Under the pieces are notes generated by a model. It was not told the origin of the DNA, made no database searches, and worked only from the letters and a program-made list of their open reading frames with translations. Positions 5,919 to 13,273 of a stretch of DNA of 22,025 nt are shown here, piece after piece. The stretch comes from JBDIVL01 sp039794405 (GTDB lineage: Bacteria > Planctomycetota > Brocadiia > Brocadiales > Brocadiaceae), in assembly GCA_039794405.1 (NCBI GenBank), contig JBDIVL010000060.1, positions 1 to 22,025 of the forward strand, read 5' to 3'. A program made the position numbers and the translations under genes. Positions within the stretch are counted from its first letter, which is position 1. The number at the start of each line of letters is the position of its first letter.

Positions 5919-6992
5919 ATGAGACACATGCGCATCGTCGTCACTCATTACGGCGGGCCCGATGAACTTCGGGTGGTTGAAGAAGAGTGTCCCGATCCGA
6001 AGGAGAAGGATGGTGAAGTGCGGGTGAGAGTGCTGGCGGCAGGTGTCTCCTTGCCCGACCTACTGATGCGCGAGGGCGTTCATCCCGAGACGCCCCCTCT
6101 GCCCTTCACGCCGGGTTGGGATTTGGTTGGTGTGGTGGATCGGCTCGGCGACGGTGTCTCTGGAATCGAACCAGGCCAGATAGTCGCCGCGCTGACGATC
6201 ATTGGTGCGTACGCGGAGTTCGTCTGCCTGCCGCAACGCGAACTGGTTCCGGTGCCATCTGGGTTGGACGCCGCAGAGGCTGTAAGCCTCGTGCTGAACT
6301 ACGTCACGGCGTACCAGATGCTGCATCGTTCCGCTAAGGTCAGATCGGGCCAGCGCGTGTTGATTCACGGTGCGGCAGGCGGGGTCGGCTCGGCACTCTT
6401 GCAGCTTGGGCGCTTCGCCGGGCTGGAGATGTACGGTACCTGTTCATCGCGAGGGGCGTCGGCCGTTTCCGACCTGGGCGGTATCCCAATTGATTACCGA
6501 CAGCTCGACTTCGTGAAAGAAATTCACCGCCTCACGGGTGAGGGCGTAGACGTTGTCTTTGACGGCATCGGTGGCACCCATATCTGGCGTTCCCGCAAGG
6601 CTCTCCGTCCTGGCGGGACGGTAGTGGCCTATGGTCTTACTTCCTCGCTACGTGAGGGGCGATTGGCTTCAGGTCGTTCAGGTCGTCGTCATCGCTTTCG
6701 TGGAATCGCCATCTTCGGGTTGTACATTGCTGGCGGCTGGCTTCTCCCGGGCCGGAAACGGGTGGTCCCCTACAGCATCCAGTGGCTTAAACGGCTGAGA
6801 CCGGCACTGTTTCGACAGGATTTGATCGTCCTGTTTGACCTCCTTCAACAGCAAAAGATCAAGCCACTCATCGCGCAGCGGTTTCCTCTTGCCGAGGCAA
6901 GACAGGCGCACGAGTTGCTCGGGAAGGGAGGCGTGACAGGCAAGATCGTGCTCGTGCGCAACGGGTCATCGCTTGAATCCGGAGCGGCGTAA
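5919..6992 (+). CDS. Quinone oxidoreductase-like MDR family protein (zinc-free)
   Basis: A 357-residue NAD(P)H-dependent medium-chain dehydrogenase/reductase of the quinone-oxidoreductase branch. Residues 1-125 form the GroES-like part (HYGGPDELRVVEEECPDP, then AAGVSLPDLLMREG and PGWDLVGVVDRLGDGV); NYVTAYQML leads into the Rossmann domain with the cofactor loop HGAAGGVGSALLQLG at 150-164. The catalytic and structural zinc cysteines of alcohol dehydrogenases are absent. An insertion around 260-300 (GIAIFGLYIAGGWLLPGRKR) is typical of a subgroup of these proteins. Start at 5919 follows AGAGGAAGAGG; ATG 5928 is an alternative. The gene is visibly more GC-rich than its neighbours and its stop codon lies inside a 60-bp attC, so it looks horizontally acquired as a cassette. 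Substrate unknown. Confidence 0.88.
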   Translation: MRHMRIVVTHYGGPDELRVVEEECPDPKEKDGEVRVRVLAAGVSLPDLLMREGVHPETPPLPFTPGWDLVGVVDRLGDGVSGIEPGQIVAALTIIGAYAEFVCLPQRELVPVPSGLDAAEAVSLVLNYVTAYQMLHRSAKVRSGQRVLIHGAAGGVGSALLQLGRFAGLEMYGTCSSRGASAVSDLGGIPIDYRQLDFVKEIHRLTGEGVDVVFDGIGGTHIWRSRKALRPGGTVVAYGLTSSLREGRLASGRSGRRHRFRGIAIFGLYIAGGWLLPGRKRVVPYSIQWLKRLRPALFRQDLIVLFDLLQQQKIKPLIAQRFPLAEARQAHELLGKGGVTGKIVLVRNGSSLESGAA

Positions 6993-7046
6993 CAACGGCA
7001 TGCAGCGGACGGCGCTTCACGCCGTCACTGATGCCGAGCGTTATAG
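6987..7046 (+). other. attC site (59-base-element type)
   Basis: Exactly 60 bp. Left R'' box GCGTAAC (6987-6993) and right R' box GTTATAG (7040-7046) pair through TAAC/GTTA; next come CGGCAT (6996-7001) with ATGCCG (7031-7036), and the central hairpin GACGGCG-CTTCA-CGCCGTC (7008-7026). Spacers AA and AGC between outer and inner boxes are as in attC sites. Both outer boxes deviate from consensus in their outermost bases. The stop of the oxidoreductase gene (6990-6992) is inside it and the next gene starts 23 bases after it. Confidence 0.75.
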
Positions 7047-7068
7047 TGCAGAAGAGTAAGAGGCATCA

Positions 7069-7710
7069 ATGTCATTATTACGAATACAGGCATTATTAGA
7101 GCAATGCTCAAATGCAAATAGATGTTTTCCACCGACGATTCTTTACAACGAAGGCTGGATGCTGAGATTATCAATCGATTGGTTTGCAAGAAATAAAATT
7201 GAAAATCATCCTTTGACTGTTCCTGAAGGTAGTACATGGTATTCAGAAGCCTTATTGCCTTCAACGTTTCTCCAGCGATATAGAGGAGATAAATATTCTG
7301 AGGCATGGACACATGCTGATGGAGCCATCGGTCATTTTGAGATTGGACAGTCCGGGAACGGTGATTTATCGATACATCCACATGCAAAACATTTTGTTAT
7401 TTTAGAGGCGAAGATGTTCAGTAAGCTTTCATCTGGAACAAAAAACGCCAATTATTATAATCAGGCAGCAAGAAATGTAGCGTGCATTGCAGAAGTCTTA
7501 AGAAAAGGAAATGTAAAACCATCGGAATTGTCTTCTCTGGGTTTCTACGTTCTTGCTCCGGCATCACAAATTGATGAGGGCATATTTGATACATTAGTGA
7601 ACCGCGTATGCTATCAAAACGATTTCCCTTTGCTGTTTACTATCGTGTTGAGAACAAAACAGCGCTTGTATTTGGAGTTTTTGATTGTCGCAGAAGTCCT
7701 GTATGGATAA
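7069..7710 (+). pseudogene. PD-(D/E)XK-like protein, C-terminus lost
   Basis: An open frame of 213 codons. Residues 1-179 look genuine: PPTILYNEGWMLRLSIDWF, an acidic HADGAIGHFEIG, then Asp99 in GNGDLSI and Glu113-x-Lys115 in HFVILEAKMFS, a PD-(D/E)XK nuclease signature, followed by NYYNQAARNVACIAEVL. This resembles hypothetical restriction-like proteins of about 290 residues. From about residue 180 the sequence no longer fits; a different frame from 7608 encodes the end of a RelE/ParE toxin. So the last third was lost in a recombination and the tail CYQNDFPLLFTIVLRTK is out-of-frame ParE. The start at 7069 sits 23 bases after the attC. Whether the truncated protein is active is unknown. Confidence 0.65.
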
Positions 7711-7727
7711 AAAAGAAATTGAAATAA
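7608..7727 (+). pseudogene. RelE/ParE toxin C-terminal remnant
   Basis: The frame at 7608 reads MLSKRFPFAVYYRVENKTAL followed by VFGVFDCRRSPVWIKKKLK and TAA. The RFPFAVYYRVE strand and FDCRRSP..W tail are the hallmark C-terminus of RelE/ParE ribosome- or gyrase-targeting toxins, whose usual length is about 95-100 residues. The first 55-60 residues and the antitoxin gene are missing; the joint with the upstream nuclease-like gene is near 7600. It overlaps the end of that gene in a different frame. Confidence 0.8.
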
Positions 7728-7921
7728 AAAGATAATGAGTTGCTACATCTTACCGCTTGCCGCAATCAAGGCAATCGCATCAAATTATCCAATAACGCCT
7801 TAAGAAGATACCCATTACTCTATCCAGCAATCTTCCTTCTATCGCAATTATCTCCCTCTTTGAGTGTCTCTTTAATGATTGTATCCATTCGATAAAACAC
7901 TTCTGTATCGTTTTCCGGCAT
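7728..7921. other. Intergenic stretch, no convincing gene
   Basis: A 33-codon minus-strand frame (7921-7820, MPENDTEVFYRMDTIIKETL...) begins directly after the mscL stop codon, in the form TAAATG. It has no recognisable family and may be chance. Nothing else is seen. Confidence 0.2.
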
Positions 7922-8371
7922 TTATGCCTTTCCCAAATCTACTGTGCAGTGTGCACAGCGCGTTGCCTTGATTGGAATTGTAGATAAACAATAAGGACAA
8001 TCCTTTACCGTCGGCTCACCTGACGGTACCTCTTTCTTAGTCTTGATCCGATTAACTCCCTTTATAAGCAGAAATACTACGAAAGCAATGATTAGGAAAT
8101 TCATTACATCATTGACGAACGAACCATAAGCTATAATCGGAATTCCATTGGCCTTCGCATCTGTAATGGATACAGGTATACCCCTTGATCGATCAAGTAC
8201 ATAAAACAGACTGCTGAAATCTACTTTGTTGAGTAGTAATCCGATTGGCGGCATAAGAATACCTTCGACAAGAGAGGTAACTATTCTGCCAAAAGCTGCG
8301 CCCATAATGAATGCGACAGCCAAATCAATTACATTGCCACGGGCGATAAACTCTCTGAATTCTTTCCACAT
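7922..8371 (-). CDS. mscL: Large-conductance mechanosensitive channel MscL with zinc ribbon
   Basis: A 149-residue MscL: N-terminal helix MWKEFREFIARGN, first membrane helix VIDLAVAFIMGAAFGRIVTS, the LMPPIGLLL segment, a periplasmic loop (50-80) and the second helix NDVMNFLIIAFVVFLLIKGV. It opens under membrane tension during osmotic downshock. Instead of the usual short cytoplasmic helix bundle alone, the C-terminus ends in a zinc-ribbon-like CPYC (125-128) and CAHC (139-142) pair, found in a subset of MscLs. The start at 8371 has a strong AGGAGG nine bases upstream. The gene borders the cassette-rich zone and is transcribed toward it. Confidence 0.97.
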   Translation of the reverse strand: MWKEFREFIARGNVIDLAVAFIMGAAFGRIVTSLVEGILMPPIGLLLNKVDFSSLFYVLDRSRGIPVSITDAKANGIPIIAYGSFVNDVMNFLIIAFVVFLLIKGVNRIKTKKEVPSGEPTVKDCPYCLSTIPIKATRCAHCTVDLGKA

Positions 8372-8501
8372 ATGAGATTCCTCCTGAAGACGTAAAATGA
8401 TAATTGGTACACGGTATTTTTATGACAAATCTGAGAATCATCTTCCAGAGACATTACGTTTACTCTTGATTTTTCTCTCTATAGGTAACCCTTTTGTTTG
8501 A

Positions 8502-10430
8502 TTAGAAAACGAAACAATCACAGCCCATCTTCCATAACCCTGATGTGCCATATATCCATCTGTGGGCATGTTGATGATTAAAATATGGATCTCTATATGC
8601 TTTAAGATGCATTGACTGAGAGTTAGAACGATAGTAGCCATCATAGGCTTTAACAGGTGACCAATCAGGACTTATTGGTAATGGAGGTGGGTCAAGATGT
8701 TTAAATTCACCATTACCATATACAACTTTTCCTCCCACAATCGTTAAGATAGATTCGAGGCCTTTAATCTCTTCATCCGGGACAGAGAAATAATCTGCAG
8801 AGAGGACAGCCAGGTCAGCGAATTTTCCCACTTCGATAGAGCCCTTTTGGTCTTGTTCACCTGAGAACCAGGCACTGCCAATCGTGTAAAGTTTAAGTGC
8901 CTCTATACGACTGAGACAGTTTGACTGTGGATAAAGTGATGTACCGCCTACTGTTTTTCCAGTGATAAGCCAGAAGAGTGCAACCCACGGGTTGTAACTG
9001 GCAACACGGGTTGCATCAGTCCCGGCACCTACAGGTAGACCCATCCCCATCATTCTGGTAATGGGAGGAGATTGTTCGGCCATTTGTTTTCCATAGCGTG
9101 CAAGAAAGTGCTCTCCCTGGAATGCCATACGATCCTGGATAGCGATGCCTCCTCCGAGCGTTTTCACACGCTCTATATTACGAGGAGATATTGTTTCTGC
9201 ATGATCAAAGAACCAGCGGAGGCCATTGAAGGGGATCTCACGATTAATTTCTTCAAACACATTGAGAAAACGGGTAATCGACTCGTTGTAAGTGGCATGG
9301 AGACGGAATGGCCATCGGTTCTGTACCAGGAGCCTGACGACTGCTTTCAGTTCATCTTCCATAATCGGAGAAAGATCAGGACGTGGCTCCAGCCAGTCCT
9401 CAAAATCGGCTGCTGAAAAGACAAGCATCTCACCCGCACCGTTCATACGATAAAAATTATCTCCCGCCCCGGGTTTTGTCATTTTAATCCATTTTGAAAA
9501 ATCATCCACCTCATGTTTGGGATGCTGGGTAAAGAGATTATATGCAACACGAAGGGTAATCTTACCATTTCGGGTAAGTTCTTCAATGACCTGGTAATCT
9601 TCCGGATAATTTTGGAATCCTCCTCCGGCATCAATAATGCTTGTAATACCAAAGCGGTTCAATTCCCGCATAAATTGACACGTGGAATTGATCTGGTCGT
9701 CATAAGAAAGTTTTGGACCTTTTGCAAGGGTTGCATAGAGGATATTGGCATTCGGTTTGGCAATAAGTAAACCTGTCGGATTACCATGCTTATCTCGCTG
9801 GATTTCACCTCCCGGAGGATTTGGAGTATCTTTTGTGTAGCCCACAACGCGTAGTGCTGCATGATTGAGAAGTGCATGGGCATAGAGGTATAGGATAAAA
9901 ACTGGTGTATCAGGTGCTGCTGCATTGATTTCATCAAGGGTCGGCATCCTTCGCTCTCTGAATTGAAACTCAGACCATCCACCTACAACACGGACCCACT
10001 GTGGCGGTGGTGTACGCCTTGCCCGCTCTCTTAACATGTGAAGGGCATCGGCAAGAGAGGGTACACCATCCCATCGTAACTCCATATTATAGTTGAGACC
10101 ACCACGGATAACATGGGTGTGGGAATCGTTGAGACCAGGAATGACCGTCCGGCCGTGAAGGTCAATTACGTTTGTACTATTTTCCCGATATGCCATCACT
10201 TCTTTTTCCGTTCCAACTGCTAAAAAGCAGCCATCCTTTATAGCAACAGCAGATACATGAGGATGAATGTTATCGAGTGTAGTAATGTGGCCATTAATAA
10301 GAATCAGATCTGCGTGTATATCCTGAACTTTCTTAATATCCAGAGAGGTACGACATCCTTCCAATAATACTGAGAGGCCAGATGCTGCACCTATTTTCAA
10401 AAAATCTCTTCTCGTAAATTGATTAGTCAT
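8502..10430 (-). CDS. Amidohydrolase family 3 protein (YtcJ-like), Tat-exported lipoprotein
   Basis: 642 residues. The start MTNQFTRRDFLKIGAASGLS has a twin-arginine motif (RRDFLK), and LLEGC provides a lipobox with Cys26, so a folded, lipid-anchored exported enzyme is expected. Composite amidohydrolase_3 layout: an N-terminal beta part (ADLILINGHITTLDN), the metal-binding DSHTHV (His104, His106), a lysine/acid-bearing barrel centre, WFFDHAETI with the later His, GAGTDATRV near the C-terminal metal Asp and a closing KFADLAVLSADYF. Family members hydrolyse amides or related bonds with one or two metals; the substrate is not predictable. About 60 residues after the beta-sandwich (KAYDGYYRSNSQ to the end) are unusual. 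The ATG at 10430 follows GGAGCTCGTGCT. Confidence 0.9.
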   Translation of the reverse strand: MTNQFTRRDFLKIGAASGLSVLLEGCRTSLDIKKVQDIHADLILINGHITTLDNIHPHVSAVAIKDGCFLAVGTEKEVMAYRENSTNVIDLHGRTVIPGLNDSHTHVIRGGLNYNMELRWDGVPSLADALHMLRERARRTPPPQWVRVVGGWSEFQFRERRMPTLDEINAAAPDTPVFILYLYAHALLNHAALRVVGYTKDTPNPPGGEIQRDKHGNPTGLLIAKPNANILYATLAKGPKLSYDDQINSTCQFMRELNRFGITSIIDAGGGFQNYPEDYQVIEELTRNGKITLRVAYNLFTQHPKHEVDDFSKWIKMTKPGAGDNFYRMNGAGEMLVFSAADFEDWLEPRPDLSPIMEDELKAVVRLLVQNRWPFRLHATYNESITRFLNVFEEINREIPFNGLRWFFDHAETISPRNIERVKTLGGGIAIQDRMAFQGEHFLARYGKQMAEQSPPITRMMGMGLPVGAGTDATRVASYNPWVALFWLITGKTVGGTSLYPQSNCLSRIEALKLYTIGSAWFSGEQDQKGSIEVGKFADLAVLSADYFSVPDEEIKGLESILTIVGGKVVYGNGEFKHLDPPPLPISPDWSPVKAYDGYYRSNSQSMHLKAYRDPYFNHQHAHRWIYGTSGLWKMGCDCFVF

Positions 10431-10543
10431 AGCACGAGCTCCTTATACAAAATTTACTTAATACACCCAGTTGATTAAAGCTTGTTCTCATTGTCATTGA
10501 GAGAGTCCCTTCAGCCCTCACGAGCTAAAGACGTAGGTAGTGA

Positions 10544-10758
10544 TAAGAGACTGTCTGAAAAGTTTAGAGTAAAGGGAAATATACCGCTCCTCTGGAGCTA
10601 AAATTGTGTATAAGATACTCTTTCTATTATAAATGAGGCCTTCGGTGGCTTTGTTTGCGGCATACATAGGGTAGAAGCATTTGCTGTCCAGACTATAAGA
10701 TTGAGTTCAAGCTCATATCAGCAAATGCTTCCCCTACAAACTTTCAGACAGTCTCTTA
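10544..10758. mobile_element. Miniature inverted-repeat element (MITE), 215 bp
   Basis: Terminal repeats of about 21 bp: TAAGAGACTGTCTGAAAAG at the left (10544-10562) and its inverse ending CTTTCAGACAGTCTCTTA at the right (to 10758), one base shorter in the A run. Inside, a perfect 13-bp stem GAAGCATTTGCTG (10674-10686) / CAGCAAATGCTTC (10719-10731), flanked by GTAG and CTAC, forms a second REP-like hairpin. There is no transposase ORF. It fills most of the 364-base gap between the amidohydrolase and the hydrolase gene; nothing else is seen there. A single related end lies at 12339-12358. Confidence 0.75.
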
Positions 10759-10794
10759 GCAAGGGGAACTCGATTATAGCGAATCCATCGTTTC

Positions 10795-11541
10795 TTATTT
10801 CTGTGGACTGCCTTCACTGGCATGTGCGCCGAGCATGGCCTTGGCATAGCCAATACCCAAACCGTATGCACCGCCATGTGCCTTAGCGATATTTAAAACA
10901 GCATTATACGTATCCTGCCGGGCCCAGTCCCGTTGCCACTCAAGCAATACCTGAAGCCAGGTTACCGGAACAGCACCAGCTTGAATCATTCGCTGAATTG
11001 CCTGCTCATGTGCTTCTGCCGTCACACCGCCAGAAGCATCGGTAACAATATATACTTCGTAGCCATCATCGATGGCCGAAAGCGCAGCGGTTGCAAGGCA
11101 AACTTCAGTCCAGAGTGCGGCCATAACGAGCTTTTTGCGGCCGGTCTTCTTAACTGCATCGATGACGTTTGCGTCTTCCCATGCATTCATTGTGGTACGG
11201 TCAATAGGTTTTGTATTAGGGAAGACTGCCTGTATTGCCGGGAAAAGAGGGCCACTAAAGGTCTTTGCCGCAACAGTGGTTAGTGTTGTTGGTACATTAA
11301 AAACCTTTGCAGATTTAGCGAGACCCGTTACATTGTTTACGAGTGTCTGGCCGTCAATTGAATGTGTTGCGAATGCCATCTGTGGCTGATGATCAATCAG
11401 GACCAATGCACAATTTTGGGGCGTTAGCAAACGAGGGCTTGCACTCCCATTGCTGCTTGTTGGGGTTTTGGGTGAGGCATTCACCTCAATAGCGAGGAAC
11501 ACGATTCCTATAAATACGTTAACGATTTTTACAATTCTCAT
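10795..11541 (-). CDS. Exported isochorismatase-family cysteine hydrolase (YcaC-like)
   Basis: 248 residues from the ATG at 11541, chosen because AAGGAGGACAAG precedes it and a signal peptide follows directly: MRIVKIVNVFIGIVFLAIEV with cleavage near NA-SPK. An upstream start at 11601 would add a 20-residue tail without a ribosome site. The hydrolase core holds the triad: Asp in ALVLIDHQPQM, Lys in GRKKLVMAALW and Cys in TEVCLATAALSA, with VYIVTDASGG after it. Members hydrolyse amides or act in unknown stress roles. YcaC-type proteins are normally cytoplasmic, so a signal peptide is unusual. It lies directly downstream of a cytoplasmic paralogue (11633-12265), about 90 bases away on the same strand, so a duplication with relocation is likely. 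Confidence 0.88.
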   Translation of the reverse strand: MRIVKIVNVFIGIVFLAIEVNASPKTPTSSNGSASPRLLTPQNCALVLIDHQPQMAFATHSIDGQTLVNNVTGLAKSAKVFNVPTTLTTVAAKTFSGPLFPAIQAVFPNTKPIDRTTMNAWEDANVIDAVKKTGRKKLVMAALWTEVCLATAALSAIDDGYEVYIVTDASGGVTAEAHEQAIQRMIQAGAVPVTWLQVLLEWQRDWARQDTYNAVLNIAKAHGGAYGLGIGYAKAMLGAHASEGSPQK

Positions 11542-11632
11542 AATCTTGTCCTCCTTACTATTTGTGTACAGTATGACTTCTGAAATTTGTAAGTAATCCA
11601 TGATGTATGGATCGGTTAGCTGTATTGCATGG

Positions 11633-12265
11633 TTAGCCTGCCGGTTTCTTTGCTGAGTAGCTCGTAATTAAGTTTCTATAAGCTGGCAGATGGCTGGATA
11701 GCAGTTTGCCCAATCCCTCGGTGTCTTTACGCCAGTCACGATGTAGTTCGCTGGCAGCGGCTATCCAGTTCATCAATTGCACACCCGCAGCTGCCATACG
11801 CGCCCATGCTGCGTGGCGCGTGATCTCGTTGAAGGTGCCGGAAGCGTCAGTGACGACGAAGACCTCGAAGCCTTCCTCCAGCGCTGAAAGCGAGGGAAAG
11901 GTCACGCAAACCTCGGTCAGGACGCCGGCGATGAGCAACTGTTTACGGCCGGTTGCCTTGACCGCTTTCACGAAGTCCTCGTTGTCCCAGGCATTGATCT
12001 GGCCTGGACGTGGAACGTAGGTGGCTTCCGGGTGGATTTCCTTAAGTTCCGGCATGATCGGTCCGTTGGGGCCATCTTCAAAGCTAGTCGTCAGAATGGT
12101 CGGCAGCTTGAAGTATTTGGCGAGATTAGCCAGCGCGAGGACGTTGTTCCTGAACTCATCCGGTGAGTAATCCTGCACAAGGTTAGTGAGGCCGGATTGG
12201 TGGTCAATGAGAAGGACAGCAGCATTATCCTTGGAGAGGCGGCGGTAAGTGTATTTTGTATTCAT
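11633..12265 (-). CDS. Isochorismatase-family cysteine hydrolase (YcaC-like)
   Basis: 210 residues from the ATG at 12265, which has AAAGGAATT just upstream; the longer reading from 12322 lacks a site. Core motifs: Asp in VLLIDHQSGL, Lys in GRKQLLIAGV and the catalytic Cys in TEVCVTFPSLSA, then FVVTDASGTF. It ends with a RDWRKDTEGLGKLLSSHLPA extension typical of the YcaC group. Cytoplasmic, no signal peptide. Its sequence is more GC-rich than the exported paralogue next to it. It is in line with the FMN reductase gene upstream (gap of about 115 bases) and could be co-transcribed in a quinone/electrophile stress response, as such genes often cluster. Substrate unknown. Confidence 0.9.
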   Translation of the reverse strand: MNTKYTYRRLSKDNAAVLLIDHQSGLTNLVQDYSPDEFRNNVLALANLAKYFKLPTILTTSFEDGPNGPIMPELKEIHPEATYVPRPGQINAWDNEDFVKAVKATGRKQLLIAGVLTEVCVTFPSLSALEEGFEVFVVTDASGTFNEITRHAAWARMAAAGVQLMNWIAAASELHRDWRKDTEGLGKLLSSHLPAYRNLITSYSAKKPAG

Positions 12266-12338
12266 AGGTAATTCCTTTATTTGGTTTGATGAATAATTAA
12301 AATAAATTATCTTTCTATACACCTATTTTACTGTATTG

Positions 12339-12358
12339 AACTTTTCAGATAGTCTTTT
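12339..12358 (+). repeat. Solo end related to the 10544-10758 element
   Basis: AACTTTTCAGATAGTCTTTT matches the inverse of that element's left end in 18 of 20 bases. No partner end is found nearby, so it is a decayed or solo copy lying between the FMN reductase and hydrolase genes. Confidence 0.5.
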
Positions 12359-12379
12359 AAACATCGTTGAATCCCTTAA

Positions 12380-12946
12380 TCAATTCCGTTTGTGCCTTCT
12401 CGTCCAGGTTACCAGGCTTTCAATCAGTTCCCTAATTTTTTCCCTTGTTTTTTGATCGGTAACCTTGCCGTTTTTGTCAATTTTCTCATGAGCAAACGGG
12501 ACCATGACCTCTGGCTGATTTATGGGATACATGTTGAGAAAAACAAAGCTCTGCCTGAGATGATATTGTGCCCTTGCCGTTCCCGTCATCCCGATGGAAG
12601 CACCCATTACCGCTACCGGTTTGCCATCAAAGGCATTGTCTCCGTATGGCCTGGAAGCGCAGTCAATTGCATTTTTCAGGATGCCCGGTATTGAGTAGTT
12701 GTATTCCGGAGAAGCAATGAGAATAGCATCTGCAGCCCTGATTTTTGCCTTGAATTCCCTAACCTTTTCTGGAGGCTGATCTTCTAGGTCCTGATTAAAT
12801 GGTGGAATTCCTTCAAGATCAAAGACTTCGAGTTTAGCATCTTCCGGAAGAAGCTCCAGGGCAGTACGCAAGATTGATCTGTTATAAGACTCTTTCCGCA
12901 AGCTTCCAGCAAAACCGAAAATATTAACTATTTTATCTATACCCAT
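12380..12946 (-). CDS. NADPH-dependent FMN reductase
   Basis: 188 residues, flavodoxin-like fold of the YieF/ArsH-related group. FMN phosphate loop GFAGSLRKESYNRSIL (11-26) and the second flavin loop SPEYNYSIPGILKNAID (79-95), then FDGKPVAVMGASIG. Such enzymes reduce quinones, chromate or azo compounds by two-electron transfer, giving protection from redox stress. The ATG at 12946 has AAGGTAAGG seven bases upstream. Downstream hydrolases and the upstream pirin form a minus-strand group that fits electrophile defence. Intact and of family length. Confidence 0.93.
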   Translation of the reverse strand: MGIDKIVNIFGFAGSLRKESYNRSILRTALELLPEDAKLEVFDLEGIPPFNQDLEDQPPEKVREFKAKIRAADAILIASPEYNYSIPGILKNAIDCASRPYGDNAFDGKPVAVMGASIGMTGTARAQYHLRQSFVFLNMYPINQPEVMVPFAHEKIDKNGKVTDQKTREKIRELIESLVTWTRRHKRN

Positions 12947-13050
12947 TTTATACCTTACCTTTCTTAATTATAAAAACAGGGAAAGTAATCCAATCCTTCC
13001 ATCCGGTATCTCTTGTGAATTTTCTGAGACATGTTTTCTCTAGCGATCTC

Positions 13051-13130
13051 AAAACAAAATGTCGCATAGCATAGCAGATTTTGCCAGGAATATAGGGCTT
13101 CTGAAGACTATAAAAGTGACATTTTGTTTT
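13051..13130. repeat. 80-bp element with perfect 13-bp inverted ends
   Basis: AAAACAAAATGTC at 13051-13063 is exactly inverted by GACATTTTGTTTT at 13118-13130, with 54 bases between. It lies in the degraded stretch between the FMN reductase and the pirin genes, just beyond the aldehyde dehydrogenase remnant. No ORF inside. Possibly a tiny MITE or the loop of a structured RNA. Confidence 0.5.
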
Positions 13131-13152
13131 AACATTACTATACCTCCTTATT

Positions 13153-13262
13153 CCAATGAGAAGACCGCCCGTAATAGGAGTATCCGAAAAGGGTTTGAGA
13201 ACAACGGCATTTCCCAGTGGAAGGGCAGGAGCGATAGTACGCATGGAAAGATGCAAGGGGAA
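13153..13262 (-). pseudogene. Aldehyde dehydrogenase fragment
   Basis: On the minus strand the frame reads FPLHLSMRTIAPALPLGNAV then VLKPFSDTPITGGLLIG, the conserved N-terminal Rossmann stretch of NAD-dependent aldehyde dehydrogenases (about residues 150-185 of a ~480-residue protein; closest in style to benzaldehyde-type enzymes). Both sides are missing and no catalytic Cys or Glu segment is present. The 37-codon fragment lies between pirin and FMN reductase, so an aldehyde dehydrogenase once belonged to this cluster. A well-placed AAGGAGG at 13140-13146 (minus strand) after it is probably a leftover ribosome site of a following gene. Confidence 0.7.
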
Positions 13263-13273
13263 ATACCGTAAGG

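Noticed and set aside
9072..9416. Plus-strand ORFs within the amidohydrolase gene
   Set aside because: Antisense shadows of a well-conserved gene with no own ribosome site or family.
12948..13256. 102-codon minus-strand ORF as a gene
   Set aside because: Its N-terminal part is the aldehyde dehydrogenase remnant and the rest runs through an inverted-repeat element; no coherent protein.
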